A stretch of 36,190 bases of DNA from Planctomycetia bacterium. Its GTDB lineage: Bacteria; Planctomycetota; Planctomycetia; Pirellulales; PALSA-1355. Made by a program: the position numbers and the translations under genes. The notes beneath the pieces were generated by a model. That model had not been told where the DNA came from and did not search any database. It was given only the letters and a program-made list of their open reading frames with translations. Below, piece after piece: positions 8,721 to 16,563 of the stretch. The stretch covers positions 1-36,190 of the forward strand of contig JACQFF010000059.1 in the NCBI GenBank assembly GCA_016200205.1. Reading direction: 5' to 3'. Within the stretch, counting starts at the first letter, position 1. The number at the start of each line of letters is the position of its first letter.

Positions 8721-9348
8721 CCACGTTGATTCGTTTGCTGCCGCGTGTTCTCAACCGTTGTCGAGTTTTCATTGTTGGGTCGCGCAGGGGCATTACCACT
8801 GTTGCGTCTGGTGGCACGCAGGCGCACATGTGCGTCTGGGCCACCCGCGCATCGCAGAAACCGGCAAAAAACCGCGCGAAGTGGTGCTCAAAGACGTTGG
8901 CGATTATGTGGCAAGTCTGATCGCGGCGTTGGCGTAGCGCGGGCGCCACATCTTTTGACCGACTCACGGGTCATATGGGCCAAAGGCCCAAGCTGCATCA
9001 GCCAGGGGCATCGCCCCTGGCATCGTGCGCTCTACGAACATTTCAAGCCCCAACGGGGCGATCTGACCCATCAACACAAAGCGCGTTCAAGCGATACGTA
9101 CTGTTCACCTTACGGAGCGACCGGGGGTCGCCGTCCCCGCGAGGAGACAGATCGCCCCGGTGGGGCTTGCGAGGGGCTCGCGCTGGATCGTTCCGAGGGG
9201 CGTTGCCCCTGGCTGTCACAGGTTGGGCCTTTGGCCCACAACAAACCGCGTATTTCCTCCGACGCGGGATTCGGCGGGAGCAAGGATCAACGACCCGACG
9301 CGCGGCTTGAGCGCTATCATGCGCGCTCTTTCAGGCTAAAGCCTGACC
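8721..9348. other. Gene-free, repeat-rich intergenic segment
   Basis: No convincing complete gene lies in this 628-nt stretch between the small secreted gene and the 3' end of the DUF1501 gene. A plus-strand frame ending at TAG 8935-8937 finishes with a protein-like tail (REVVLKDVGDYVASLIAALA) that has no matching N-terminus, and may be a gene remnant. From 8976 to 9239 lies a large composite inverted repeat, annotated separately. At 9331-9346 a TCAGGC/GCCTGA hairpin with a TAAA loop sits 2 nt past the DUF1501 stop. It lacks a U-tract and resembles dispersed REP-type palindromes more than a terminator. Confidence 0.55.
8976..9239. repeat. Composite long inverted repeat built of small hairpins
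   Basis: The left arm (8976-9065) and right arm (9148-9239) are imperfect reverse complements, with an 82-nt spacer. Within an arm there are short perfect hairpins: TGGGCC-AAA-GGCCCA (8976-8990), CCAGGGGC-ATC-GCCCCTGG (9002-9020) and GCCCC-AAC-GGGGC (9046-9058). The same three units recur in reverse order in the right arm. The arm ends and the hairpin units are best conserved; the stretch at 9021-9045 has diverged. The sequence can therefore fold either as six small hairpins or as one ~90-bp hairpin. It resembles REP/REPIN-type or MITE-like elements rather than a terminator, since no U-tract follows. Confidence 0.75.
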
Positions 9349-11292
9349 CTACACGGTCACATTGTCGTCCCGCGGGCGAGGATTGAACGCGAGCTCGACG
9401 TCGTCGATCCGGATGAAAGCCTGCGGTGGAACGCCGTCCAATGGCAATTCCAAAATGCCGGGCGTGACTTTTTCCACAATCACGGCCACGCCGATGCCAC
9501 GGCTGGTTTCCATCGCGCCGGCGTCCTGGCTGCGGAGAGTGGCCGCGACCTGAAAGCGGTCGTACTTCGGCTGTCCGGCTTCGCACCAGGCGGGCTGAAA
9601 ATCGAACGTGGCAAATTGCCGATGCTGGCGATGATCTTTTTTCAGATCGAGGAATCCGAAAATCGCCAGCCGGCAAACGAAATGTTTTAGAAACACTTCG
9701 CGGTAGAAGTCGCTCGATTGCGAGGCGCCGCAGGCGTGGATGGAGAAAGTGAATCGGCCGGCGCGCGGGTTGCGAACCTCTTGTGTGAGCATGGCCCGGG
9801 CGCCTTGTGGGATTCGCAGAGCGCCGGCTATCGGATGACTCGATTTCAAATCGGCCCCCTCACCCTGCCCTCTCCCGCGAGGGGAGAGGGTTCCTGGAAC
9901 GACGCCGAATCCCAACGCGGCGTGACGCTCGCCGTTGCGCGAGTTGATTGAGTCTTTGACGAGCATCACGCCCAGTTCGCCCGGCTGTTCGGACGTCAGA
10001 ATCGGCGATGCCTGCCACGTCTTGGCGCGGGTTTCGGTGCCGTGCGGCTCCAGCGGCGTCGCGCTTTCGAAATCGGTATCGTGCACCTGCCGATCGTCGT
10101 ACGGGGCAACCAGAGCGACGTTGCCCTCGGGTTGGACCCGCTCGGCGGTGGCCGGCCTGGTGCCCAGCAATTTCCACAGCGGCTCGCCTTTGCTCACCTG
10201 CAGCGGGCGGCCCGTGCGATCGCGGAACATCGCGTCGTGACCGATGCCAAGCAGATGGAAAATCGTCGCCGTCAGCTCCGGCGGCTGCACCCGGTTGGAG
10301 GCCGGATAGCCGCCCGTTTTGTCGCTCGAGCCATAAACCTGGCCGCCAGCGATGCCCGCTCCGGCCAGAACAAAGCTGAACACCGGGCCCCAGTGATCGC
10401 GGCCGCCAAACTTGTTGATTTTCGGCGTCCGGCCAAATTCGGCCACGGCAACGACCAAGGTTTCCTGCAATAGCCCGCGCTGGTCGAGGTCCTCGATCAA
10501 TGCGGTAAACCCGACGTCGAACATCGGGCAGAGTACGTCCTGCAGCCGGTTGGCGTTTTGAGCATGAGTGTCCCATAGCGGGTTGTCGACGGCCGTGTCG
10601 CCCGGATCGCGCGGCCAGCCCACGTGCACCAGCCGCACGCCGGCTTCAATCAATCGCCGCGCCAGCAACACGCACTGGCCCCAGCGGTGGGCGCCGAGGA
10701 AACCGGCCGTCTGGCCGGCGGGGCGCACATTGTCGTTCAACCGCATGATGTCGGGAATCCAGACGGTGCTCAGCGCCGGCACGCGCGTGCTGGGCTTGAG
10801 CATCTTGACCACCGAGCCGAAATAGGGCCAATCGCTGGGCTTGATCTCGCGCGCGCTGCCGGCCTCGTACTTGTTGCCGGTGAGCACCCAATAGCCGCTG
10901 GTGTCGTGCGTGTTGTCGTCGGTCGACATCGAGCGGACCACGGCCAGCTTGTCGGCAATGGCGGCCGTGCGGGGCAAGAGTTCACAGACTTGGATGCCCG
11001 GCACGTTGGTGGAAATGGGCTTGAACGGCCCGCGGATTTCCAGCGGGGCGTCAGGTTTGGGATCGAAGGTCTCGTGCTGCGGCGGTCCGCCTTGCAACCA
11101 CAAGTAGATGACATTCTTGGCCCGGCCGAATGTCGGATCACTCGATGCGGCGGTCGCCCCGCGAGACTGGGCCGCCAGCAGGGTGGGCAGCGACAGCCCC
11201 AGCAGATTCAAGCCGCCGATCTTCATCAGCTCGCGCCGCGAGATTCGATCGCACAGCGTGTACGGCCGGTCGTCGAGCGAGAACATGGACAC
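9349..11292 (-). CDS. DUF1501 (sulfatase-like) Tat-exported protein, internally shortened
   Basis: This 647-aa protein belongs to the DUF1501 family, abundant in planctomycetes and structurally in the alkaline-phosphatase/sulfatase superfamily; substrates are unknown. The leader has a twin-arginine motif (SRRELMKIGG, Arg19-Arg20) and a hydrophobic stretch, indicating Tat export. Core motifs are NVIYLWLQGGPPQHETFDPK, VRSMSTDDNTHDTSGYWVLTG, WDTHAQN, VVAVAEFGRTPKIN, GRDHWGPVFSFVLAGAGI and a GGYPA..PPELTATIFHLLGI block. About 85-95 residues normally between AGFLG and the RRLIEAGVRLV helix appear absent (junction near 10690). A C-terminal extension of about 230 residues follows, in which a REP-like palindrome (9857-9890) is translated. 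The start at 11292 precedes the Tat motif by 18 residues, as usual. Confidence 0.88.
   Translation of the reverse strand: MSMFSLDDRPYTLCDRISRRELMKIGGLNLLGLSLPTLLAAQSRGATAASSDPTFGRAKNVIYLWLQGGPPQHETFDPKPDAPLEIRGPFKPISTNVPGIQVCELLPRTAAIADKLAVVRSMSTDDNTHDTSGYWVLTGNKYEAGSAREIKPSDWPYFGSVVKMLKPSTRVPALSTVWIPDIMRLNDNVRPAGQTAGFLGAHRWGQCVLLARRLIEAGVRLVHVGWPRDPGDTAVDNPLWDTHAQNANRLQDVLCPMFDVGFTALIEDLDQRGLLQETLVVAVAEFGRTPKINKFGGRDHWGPVFSFVLAGAGIAGGQVYGSSDKTGGYPASNRVQPPELTATIFHLLGIGHDAMFRDRTGRPLQVSKGEPLWKLLGTRPATAERVQPEGNVALVAPYDDRQVHDTDFESATPLEPHGTETRAKTWQASPILTSEQPGELGVMLVKDSINSRNGERHAALGFGVVPGTLSPRGRGQGEGADLKSSHPIAGALRIPQGARAMLTQEVRNPRAGRFTFSIHACGASQSSDFYREVFLKHFVCRLAIFGFLDLKKDHRQHRQFATFDFQPAWCEAGQPKYDRFQVAATLRSQDAGAMETSRGIGVAVIVEKVTPGILELPLDGVPPQAFIRIDDVELAFNPRPRDDNVTV
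9857..9890. repeat. REP-like palindrome inside the DUF1501 coding region
   Basis: The block CCCTCACCCTGCCCTCTCCC (9857-9876) followed by GCGA and GGGGAGAGGG (9881-9890) forms a 9-bp hairpin with a G-rich shoulder. The same unit occurs twice in the intergenic REPIN-like element at 25557-25642. Read on the minus strand in frame it encodes Gly/Arg/Ser/Pro-rich residues (LSPRGRGQGEG), unlike the flanking protein. Confidence 0.85.
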
Positions 11293-11444
11293 AGGACTCC
11301 TGGGGCGGATTGCCGTTGAGCTTAGTATAGCGAAAAAGGCTCAAGGCGTTTAGGCTCCAGAATGCCTCGCTACCGCCGCTAGGCTCCGTCCTCCAACCAC
11401 TTTTCCGGGTGAGAAAACAGGGGGCTGCCCAAGATCGCCTAAAC

Positions 11445-11474
11445 TTGACCGGGCACAAAAAGCCGACTTAAACT
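11445..11474 (+). promoter_or_regulatory. Candidate promoter of the 11542 gene
   Basis: TTGACC (11445-11450) and TAAACT (11469-11474) are separated by 18 nt, 5/6 and 4/6 matches to the sigma-70 consensus. Initiation near 11481 would give a 60-nt leader containing the GGAGG ribosome site. Visual match only. Confidence 0.35.
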
Positions 11475-11541
11475 TGGGGTGAGAGGGGCTTTTGTCGCGT
11501 TTTCACCGCGCGGCTCACCGGAATAGTGGAGGTTGTGGTCC

Positions 11542-12078
11542 ATGACTGCCGATCGTCCCCAGCTTCCCCTGCGGGACTTTTTTGCCGGGGTAGCGGAATA
11601 CGCTTTCGAAACTCGCCTGGGCATCGCCGATCCGCCGCTGGTCGATTACATCGCCGGCTTGCTGACCCGCTTCATCCGCTCGGATTCGCTCTTCGCCGTG
11701 CGAGACCTGGCGGGCCACCGCTTGGAGGAAGTCGGCGAGATGCTCGTCGAAGGGGGAGCCCGCGTTGGCGACGCCCGTCGCGAGGTGCATCGCCACATCG
11801 GCGACTTCACCTTCTTCTGGACAGGTGTCTATCCCGAAGCGCTGCGCCGCGCCAAGAGCAAAGTCGGCCACGACCGATTCGTCGACTACTGCACCCAAGG
11901 CAAGCGCGCCTATTACATCGCCAGCACGATCCCCAGCGAAAGCGAAGACGTCCGAAGCGAAGTGCTCGAAAGGCTCAGCCAGGAATTCGAGCTGTGCGCT
12001 TTCGGCCTCAACGAAGCCCGTAAGGAATGGGAACGCCGCGACCCTGGCGGAAGCTGGCAACTGGTCGTGTTCAATTAG
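11542..12078 (+). CDS. Cytosolic protein of unknown function (178 aa)
   Basis: I do not recognise a named domain in this protein. ATG 11542 is chosen because GGAGG (11528-11532) lies 9 nt upstream; an in-frame TTG at 11533 has no proper spacing. The protein is soluble, rich in Glu/Arg/Phe/Leu, with predicted helices such as LVDYIAGLLTRFIRSDSLF and HRLEEVGEMLVEG and a conserved-looking FFWTGVYPEAL segment. There is no signal peptide or metal motif. It converges with the ABC ATPase gene 56 nt downstream. Regular codon use and the strong ribosome site argue that it is real. Confidence 0.65.
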   Translation: MTADRPQLPLRDFFAGVAEYAFETRLGIADPPLVDYIAGLLTRFIRSDSLFAVRDLAGHRLEEVGEMLVEGGARVGDARREVHRHIGDFTFFWTGVYPEALRRAKSKVGHDRFVDYCTQGKRAYYIASTIPSESEDVRSEVLERLSQEFELCAFGLNEARKEWERRDPGGSWQLVVFN

Positions 12079-12134
12079 CCGCCAAGCCGCAAGCGGCCGC
12101 GAACCTCCGCTGGTGGCTTAGAGCCGCACCCGCT

Positions 12135-13061
12135 TCAGATCACCAGCCCCTTGGTCACCAGCATGAAGACGTCTTCCAGCGTGGGATCTTTCTCGTGGAA
12201 GGAACGCATGCGGGCGCCGGATTGCATGAGTTGCGCCATCAGCGTGGCTACCTGGTCGTCGTTGGCGGCCATTTCAACCGTTACCTGGTGATCTTCGATC
12301 TGCACGTCGCGGGTTTGCGGGCAACTGCGAATAATCGACAAGCCGACGTCCATGCCCTCGACAAACTTGATTTCCACCATCCGGTTGCCGCGAATCCGCC
12401 GATAGACTTCATCGATCGGCCCGTGCATCAAGAGTTGGCCGCGCTCGATGATGCCGATCGACGTGCAGCAGTCGGCCAACTCGGTGAGGATGTGGCTGGA
12501 GATCAAGATGGTCTTGCCCATCCGGCGCAGCTCTTTGAGCAGGGCTTTGACTTCCAGCCGGGCGCGCGGATCCAAGCCGCTGGAGGGCTCGTCCAGAATC
12601 AGCACCGGTGGATCGTGCACCAGTGTTTTCGCCAGGCACAGCCGCTGTTTCATGCCGCGCGACAGCCCATTGACGAAATCGTCTCGCTTGTGCATCAGGT
12701 CGAGCAGTTCGAGCACGTCGCCGATGACCGCTTTGCGCTTCGCGCGCGGAATCTGGTAGGCTACCGCGAAAAAATCCAAAAACTCCCAAACCTTCATGCC
12801 GTCGTAGACGCCGAAGTTGTCGGGCATGTAGCCGACGCTCTTGCGGACGGCCAGGGGATCTTTCGTGACGCTATGGCCGTTGACGATGCCCTCGCCGCGC
12901 GTGGCTTTGAGAAGCGTGGCCAGGAAGCGGATCGTCGTGCTCTTGCCGGCGCCGTTGGGCCCGATGAAGCCGAACATCTCGCCGGCCTCGATCTTCAGGT
13001 TCAGCGATTCGACGGCCGTGAAATCGCCGTAATTCTTGGAGAAATCAACAAGCTCAATCAT
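12135..13061 (-). CDS. ABC-2 type transporter ATP-binding protein
   Basis: This 308-aa ATPase would power an ABC-2 type exporter of the GldA/CcmA-like class. It has Walker A GPNGAGKST (residues 34-42), the signature LSRGMKQR (133-140), Walker B LILDEP (154-159) and the switch histidine H190 (ISSH). The Q-loop region (SVGYMPDNFGVYDGM) has Met-Pro in place of the usual Gln-rich form, typical of this subfamily. Residues 220-308 form the extra C-terminal domain seen in drug/lipid or gliding-type ATPases. It follows a membrane-anchored protein gene with a 5-nt gap, so the two are cotranscribed. No separate six-helix permease is in this window. Confidence 0.94.
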   Translation of the reverse strand: MIELVDFSKNYGDFTAVESLNLKIEAGEMFGFIGPNGAGKSTTIRFLATLLKATRGEGIVNGHSVTKDPLAVRKSVGYMPDNFGVYDGMKVWEFLDFFAVAYQIPRAKRKAVIGDVLELLDLMHKRDDFVNGLSRGMKQRLCLAKTLVHDPPVLILDEPSSGLDPRARLEVKALLKELRRMGKTILISSHILTELADCCTSIGIIERGQLLMHGPIDEVYRRIRGNRMVEIKFVEGMDVGLSIIRSCPQTRDVQIEDHQVTVEMAANDDQVATLMAQLMQSGARMRSFHEKDPTLEDVFMLVTKGLVI

Positions 13062-13066
13062 GGTGA

Positions 13067-15550
13067 TTATTTAAATGGATCCGCTGTTTCCAAACTGAAC
13101 ACGTCCTCCGTCGGTCTGGGCTCGGCAGGCAAGTTCATATCGGGTTTGGGTGGGTACGCGCCGAGTTGCAGGTGGGCCACAACCAACATCGCCTTGCGCA
13201 CCTGGGCGGCGGCAGGCTCGACGCGGACGCCCGCCATGGATTGATTACGCCAGCCTACGAGTCGAACATCGCCGGGCTCGAGCCCTTGATGCTTCTCCGC
13301 GACGTCCAACAAAAGTCGGAGACTAAGCGCGCCTTCGGGCCGCGCCTGCCGGGTCAGTGGCGACAACTCGCGGGCGGCAACGAGTTTTTCGCGATTCTCC
13401 GCATGTGGCGTAAAACGGACGACCACCTTGTCGCCCGGCGCCAAATCGCCGATCCAACACGATTCGTCGATCCCTTGGCCACCGGCGGGCCGGCGCAGCA
13501 AGGTCACGCCGAACAGCTTGAGCGCGGTATGGTTTTCAACGCTCGGAGATTCGCCCGGCGTATTTTGCCAGATCAAATTGCCGCCCAAAGAGACCATCTG
13601 CTCGCTGTGCACCAGGCCGGTGGAATTCGACGAGACGAGATAGTCGTCCAGGTGGCTATCGCCGAAATTGCGCAAAGTGACGGTTCCGCTGGATTGCCCC
13701 TGCAATCGCCCAACATCCGCGGCAAAGGGCTGAGCCAGGGCCGCGGGATCGTCGAAATGCACGCTGTAACTGGTCGAGAGCGAACTGTATAGCGCCGTGT
13801 AGCGAGTGAGATGGCCGCGCGAAAACCCGGCGTGCATTTCGAGGACGGCGATTTCAGTTTCCGAGCGTGCAAACCCGATATCCAACTGCGCCAGCCAGAT
13901 CACGGCCAGCCCCCAGCCGATCGCCACGACGGGCACCGCGAGCCAGGCCCACTCCACGCGCCCCAGCACGCGGAACACGAGCCAGTTCACCGGAACGATG
14001 AGCAAAAGATAAATGCCTATCATCCACAGCACGAACTCGCGTTTGGGCACCGAGATTCCGGCCGCGTCGCGCAGAGCTTTGCGGGCGGTCGAGGAGACCA
14101 TATTGAAATCATCCCAAGCGGCCACGCCCGAATTGCGTTTGCGCCCATCGGCGAGCGCGCCTTCCTGCACGCCGCTACTTGCATCTTCGGCCGGATCCAC
14201 TGCCGGCTCCGTCGCGGGGTCGCAAACGTGCACGCTATCCGGCGAAAGGTGAGCGTCGCGCGTGAAAATCCTCACGTTGGACACAACGGCCGGATCCGTC
14301 GCGCGATGGGCCGGCTGCAAGGTAGCCTTCATGAATTCGAAATTCTGATCCGATTTGTAGATTCGCGGCGGGCGGCGCAGCAAACAAGCGTTGAAGAAAC
14401 TGTCGAAACTTCGCCATTGGACGAGCTCGCGCTCGCTGAGCCGAAATGCCGTCACGACCACCCGGCCGCGTCCCACCCGACGCTCGGCCACAAGCTCGCC
14501 GGTGCCGGGCAGAAACTCGGCCTGGGGGTGCTTCGCCAGCTTGATGCCCGACCAGGGCTGCACCGCCGTTACGCCGCGCCGATCGCCGGCTTCACGAATG
14601 GTCCAGTTGCGATTCAAGTCGGCCAGTGAATGCTCATCAAAACTCGTCGTCTCGGCGGCCGTCGCCGGCAGGCAGGGCTCCAAAAAGCTGCCCCGCAACG
14701 CGTCGAGTGTCTGCGGTCCGCTGATGATCAAGCCCCCACCCCAATGCAACCACTCCAACATGGCTTGCTGCTGTTCGGGCAAAAGGACCGACGGCAGCAC
14801 GTCATCCCACACGATAAAGGCTATCGTCGTCCAGCAAAGCGATCGCGTGGGCAGCATCAGCGGGGGACTGGGTCGGGGCATGACGACGCGATAGTAAAAT
14901 GCGTCTTCGCCCAGCAGATTGAACGTTTCTCCCGGCGGCTGGATGCAATCGAGCACCTTCAGGTAACGATACCGGCTGGGATCTCGGGCCAGCACGAACA
15001 TGTAGAATTGGTAGTCCGGCATGTGCGGCAGCACTTCCATTTCGCGCCACTCTTCGCTGCCATGCTGCCGATTGCGCAACTGATTCAAGACAAAAGTCGT
15101 GGTGCGGCCGCGCGGCGCGAAGAAAATCGTTTCCAGCGTCTTCTTCTGTCCTTTCGGCAGCGCAGCCGACCGCGACGTGAGCAGGCGGAAAGGGCAGTTC
15201 TCCAAGTCGACCGGATTCGATTGCCCATCGACGGCCGAGGAGTTCAAATCGCCGCTGAAATCAAAATTGTTGGCCTTCGTTTCGACCAACACTCCCGTCC
15301 AATGACCGGGCTTCACCCGGCGAGCGATCGTTTGCGCGTCCTTGTCGCCCGGCTCGATGAAGACCTTCAGATGATCGAAGGGGGGCTTCGGCTTTTCTTT
15401 TTTCTTGAGCTTCTCGAGTTGCCCCTTGGCGTCAGCCGCGGTTTTGCCGCTGCACCCATTGGAAAAAACCAGCGCCCACGGCAGTAAGATGCTCAGGCAG
15501 GTAGCGGCCAGCCGCGTGCCTGTCCCGATTCCGTGCCGACAACAATGCAT
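13067..15550 (-). CDS. Membrane lipoprotein partner of the ABC ATPase
   Basis: This 827-aa protein begins with a hydrophobic leader ending in a lipobox-like LVFSNGC, suggesting lipidation at Cys33. A large N-terminal domain includes a Rossmann/GATase-like stretch (FIVWDDVLPSVLL..QQQAMLEWLHWGGGLIISGP), as found in GldG-like and DUF4350-type ABC accessory proteins. Two hydrophobic helices follow (LWMIGIYLLLIVPVNWLVF and LAVPVVAIGWGLAVIWLA, about residues 520-575), then a long beta-rich region. The gene is 5 nt upstream of the ABC ATPase gene. I infer an extracytoplasmic sensor or scaffold for that transporter; the cargo is unknown. The family name is uncertain, but membrane topology and coupling are clear. 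Confidence 0.72.
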   Translation of the reverse strand: MHCCRHGIGTGTRLAATCLSILLPWALVFSNGCSGKTAADAKGQLEKLKKKEKPKPPFDHLKVFIEPGDKDAQTIARRVKPGHWTGVLVETKANNFDFSGDLNSSAVDGQSNPVDLENCPFRLLTSRSAALPKGQKKTLETIFFAPRGRTTTFVLNQLRNRQHGSEEWREMEVLPHMPDYQFYMFVLARDPSRYRYLKVLDCIQPPGETFNLLGEDAFYYRVVMPRPSPPLMLPTRSLCWTTIAFIVWDDVLPSVLLPEQQQAMLEWLHWGGGLIISGPQTLDALRGSFLEPCLPATAAETTSFDEHSLADLNRNWTIREAGDRRGVTAVQPWSGIKLAKHPQAEFLPGTGELVAERRVGRGRVVVTAFRLSERELVQWRSFDSFFNACLLRRPPRIYKSDQNFEFMKATLQPAHRATDPAVVSNVRIFTRDAHLSPDSVHVCDPATEPAVDPAEDASSGVQEGALADGRKRNSGVAAWDDFNMVSSTARKALRDAAGISVPKREFVLWMIGIYLLLIVPVNWLVFRVLGRVEWAWLAVPVVAIGWGLAVIWLAQLDIGFARSETEIAVLEMHAGFSRGHLTRYTALYSSLSTSYSVHFDDPAALAQPFAADVGRLQGQSSGTVTLRNFGDSHLDDYLVSSNSTGLVHSEQMVSLGGNLIWQNTPGESPSVENHTALKLFGVTLLRRPAGGQGIDESCWIGDLAPGDKVVVRFTPHAENREKLVAARELSPLTRQARPEGALSLRLLLDVAEKHQGLEPGDVRLVGWRNQSMAGVRVEPAAAQVRKAMLVVAHLQLGAYPPKPDMNLPAEPRPTEDVFSLETADPFK

Positions 15551-15663
15551 TTCAGTGGCCCCACTTGTTCACTGTCCCGCAATCCTGAGTGTAAGTCTTC
15601 CAATTGTCCCTGGGTAGTCTGACACTCCTGCGTGAGCCCCAACGCAAGCCCGGTGGGAACGGT

Positions 15664-15697
15664 CCCCATTTTTCGCGGTCTTCGGAGCAAAATGGGG
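15664..15697. repeat. Intergenic inverted repeat
   Basis: CCCCATTTT (15664-15672) and AAAATGGGG (15689-15697) are perfect 9-bp complements flanking a 16-nt loop (a TCGCGGTCTTCGGAGC-type sequence with its own small pairing). It lies between the mocA-like gene and the lipoprotein gene, both on the minus strand. In the minus direction no U-tract follows, so it is not a clean intrinsic terminator; an mRNA stem-loop or dispersed repeat unit is likelier. Confidence 0.6.
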
Positions 15698-15734
15698 CGG
15701 GCCCCTTCTCCCGAAGCAGATTTGAGACGGTTTC

Positions 15735-16364
15735 TTATTTGGCGTCTCGGTCATATTTGGCTCGCAATCGCCGATAATCATCGGGCGTATCCAAATCCTC
15801 GACCACCGCATCGTCGCCAACGTGGAGATACGCGACCGGATGACGCGCCACGAGCGTGTTGATCGCCTCGTCGGCCGCCAGATGGGCCACTTCGGCGGCC
15901 AGTGGCCAGGCAAACAACACAGGATGGCCGTTGCGGTCGTCGGCGCGTGGAACCCAGATTCGCGCCGGCTCGCCGGCTCGCACCTGGTCCCATTCGTACG
16001 CACCGATCAAACGATCGATGGTTCGGGCCAGAATTCCTGGCATATCGGCCGGCGCCAGCAGCCATGCATCATGAGCGTCGGGGTGAAACTCTCGTTCGAT
16101 GCGCTCCAATCCCAGCCGAACTGAAACTTTCATTTCGCTCGGTGCAATGTCGGGTTGCACCACCAACGCACCGCACTCGCGGCTCAACTCGGCCAGGCGT
16201 TGGTCGTCCGGATGCAGGACGATCACCGTCTCGGCGACCCGGCTCGAACGCCACTCCTCCAGCACGTACTCGATGAGAGTTTTCCGGCCCCACGGCAACA
16301 GGAGCTTGGGCTGGCCCATGCGCTGGCTGTGGCCGGCGGCAGGAATAACGGCATAGGTTTGCAT
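15735..16364 (-). CDS. Molybdenum cofactor cytidylyltransferase-like (MocA/MobA fold)
   Basis: This 209-aa nucleotidyltransferase has the fold's signature IPAAGHSQRMGQPKLLLPWG at residues 7-26, with the nucleotide-binding Gly-rich loop and the Lys that contacts phosphate. Further family blocks are LLAPADMPGI (metal-binding Asp) and GHPVLF. MocA-type enzymes transfer CMP to Mo-molybdopterin for the xanthine-dehydrogenase family. The ATG at 16364 is chosen because the fold begins directly after it; another start at 16379 adds only five residues. The xdhC gene lies just upstream on the same strand, which supports a Moco role, although CTP/GTP choice cannot be read from sequence by eye. A MITE lies between the two genes. 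Confidence 0.82.
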   Translation of the reverse strand: MQTYAVIPAAGHSQRMGQPKLLLPWGRKTLIEYVLEEWRSSRVAETVIVLHPDDQRLAELSRECGALVVQPDIAPSEMKVSVRLGLERIEREFHPDAHDAWLLAPADMPGILARTIDRLIGAYEWDQVRAGEPARIWVPRADDRNGHPVLFAWPLAAEVAHLAADEAINTLVARHPVAYLHVGDDAVVEDLDTPDDYRRLRAKYDRDAK

Positions 16365-16405
16365 ACAGGCGCGCCGCAATTCGCTGAGGAGACATCACTC
16401 TTTAA

Positions 16406-16537
16406 GAACGCGTCTTCAAAACGTTCCGAACGTTGGAATTTGGGAGGGCGAAGCTCCCGCTGAGCCGATTTTGCACCGGAAGGTAGAGGCTCGGCAGGAG
16501 CCTCGCCCTCCCGGTCGCGTAATTTGAAGACACGTTC
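16406..16537. mobile_element. MITE copy 1 (132 bp)
   Basis: The element begins GAACGCGTCTTCAAA (16406-16420) and ends TTTGAAGACACGTTC (16523-16537), terminal inverted repeats with one mismatch. Flanking bases TAA (16403-16405) and TAA (16538-16540) form a 3-bp target duplication. The interior is itself an imperfect hairpin, GGGAGGGCGAAGCTCC near 16442 against its complement near 16496-16512. It has no coding capacity, so movement would need a transposase elsewhere. A nearly identical copy is at 31110-31240. Confidence 0.88.
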
Positions 16538-16563
16538 TAAGACATAAGGCCGTGCATGCGCGG

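Noticed and set aside
9331-9346. TCAGGC/GCCTGA hairpin as a terminator of the DUF1501 gene
   Set aside because: No U-tract follows in the direction of transcription; it is more like a dispersed palindrome.
12027-13244. Open frame antisense to the ABC ATPase
   Set aside because: The opposite strand has a complete set of ABC motifs; this frame is a composition shadow.
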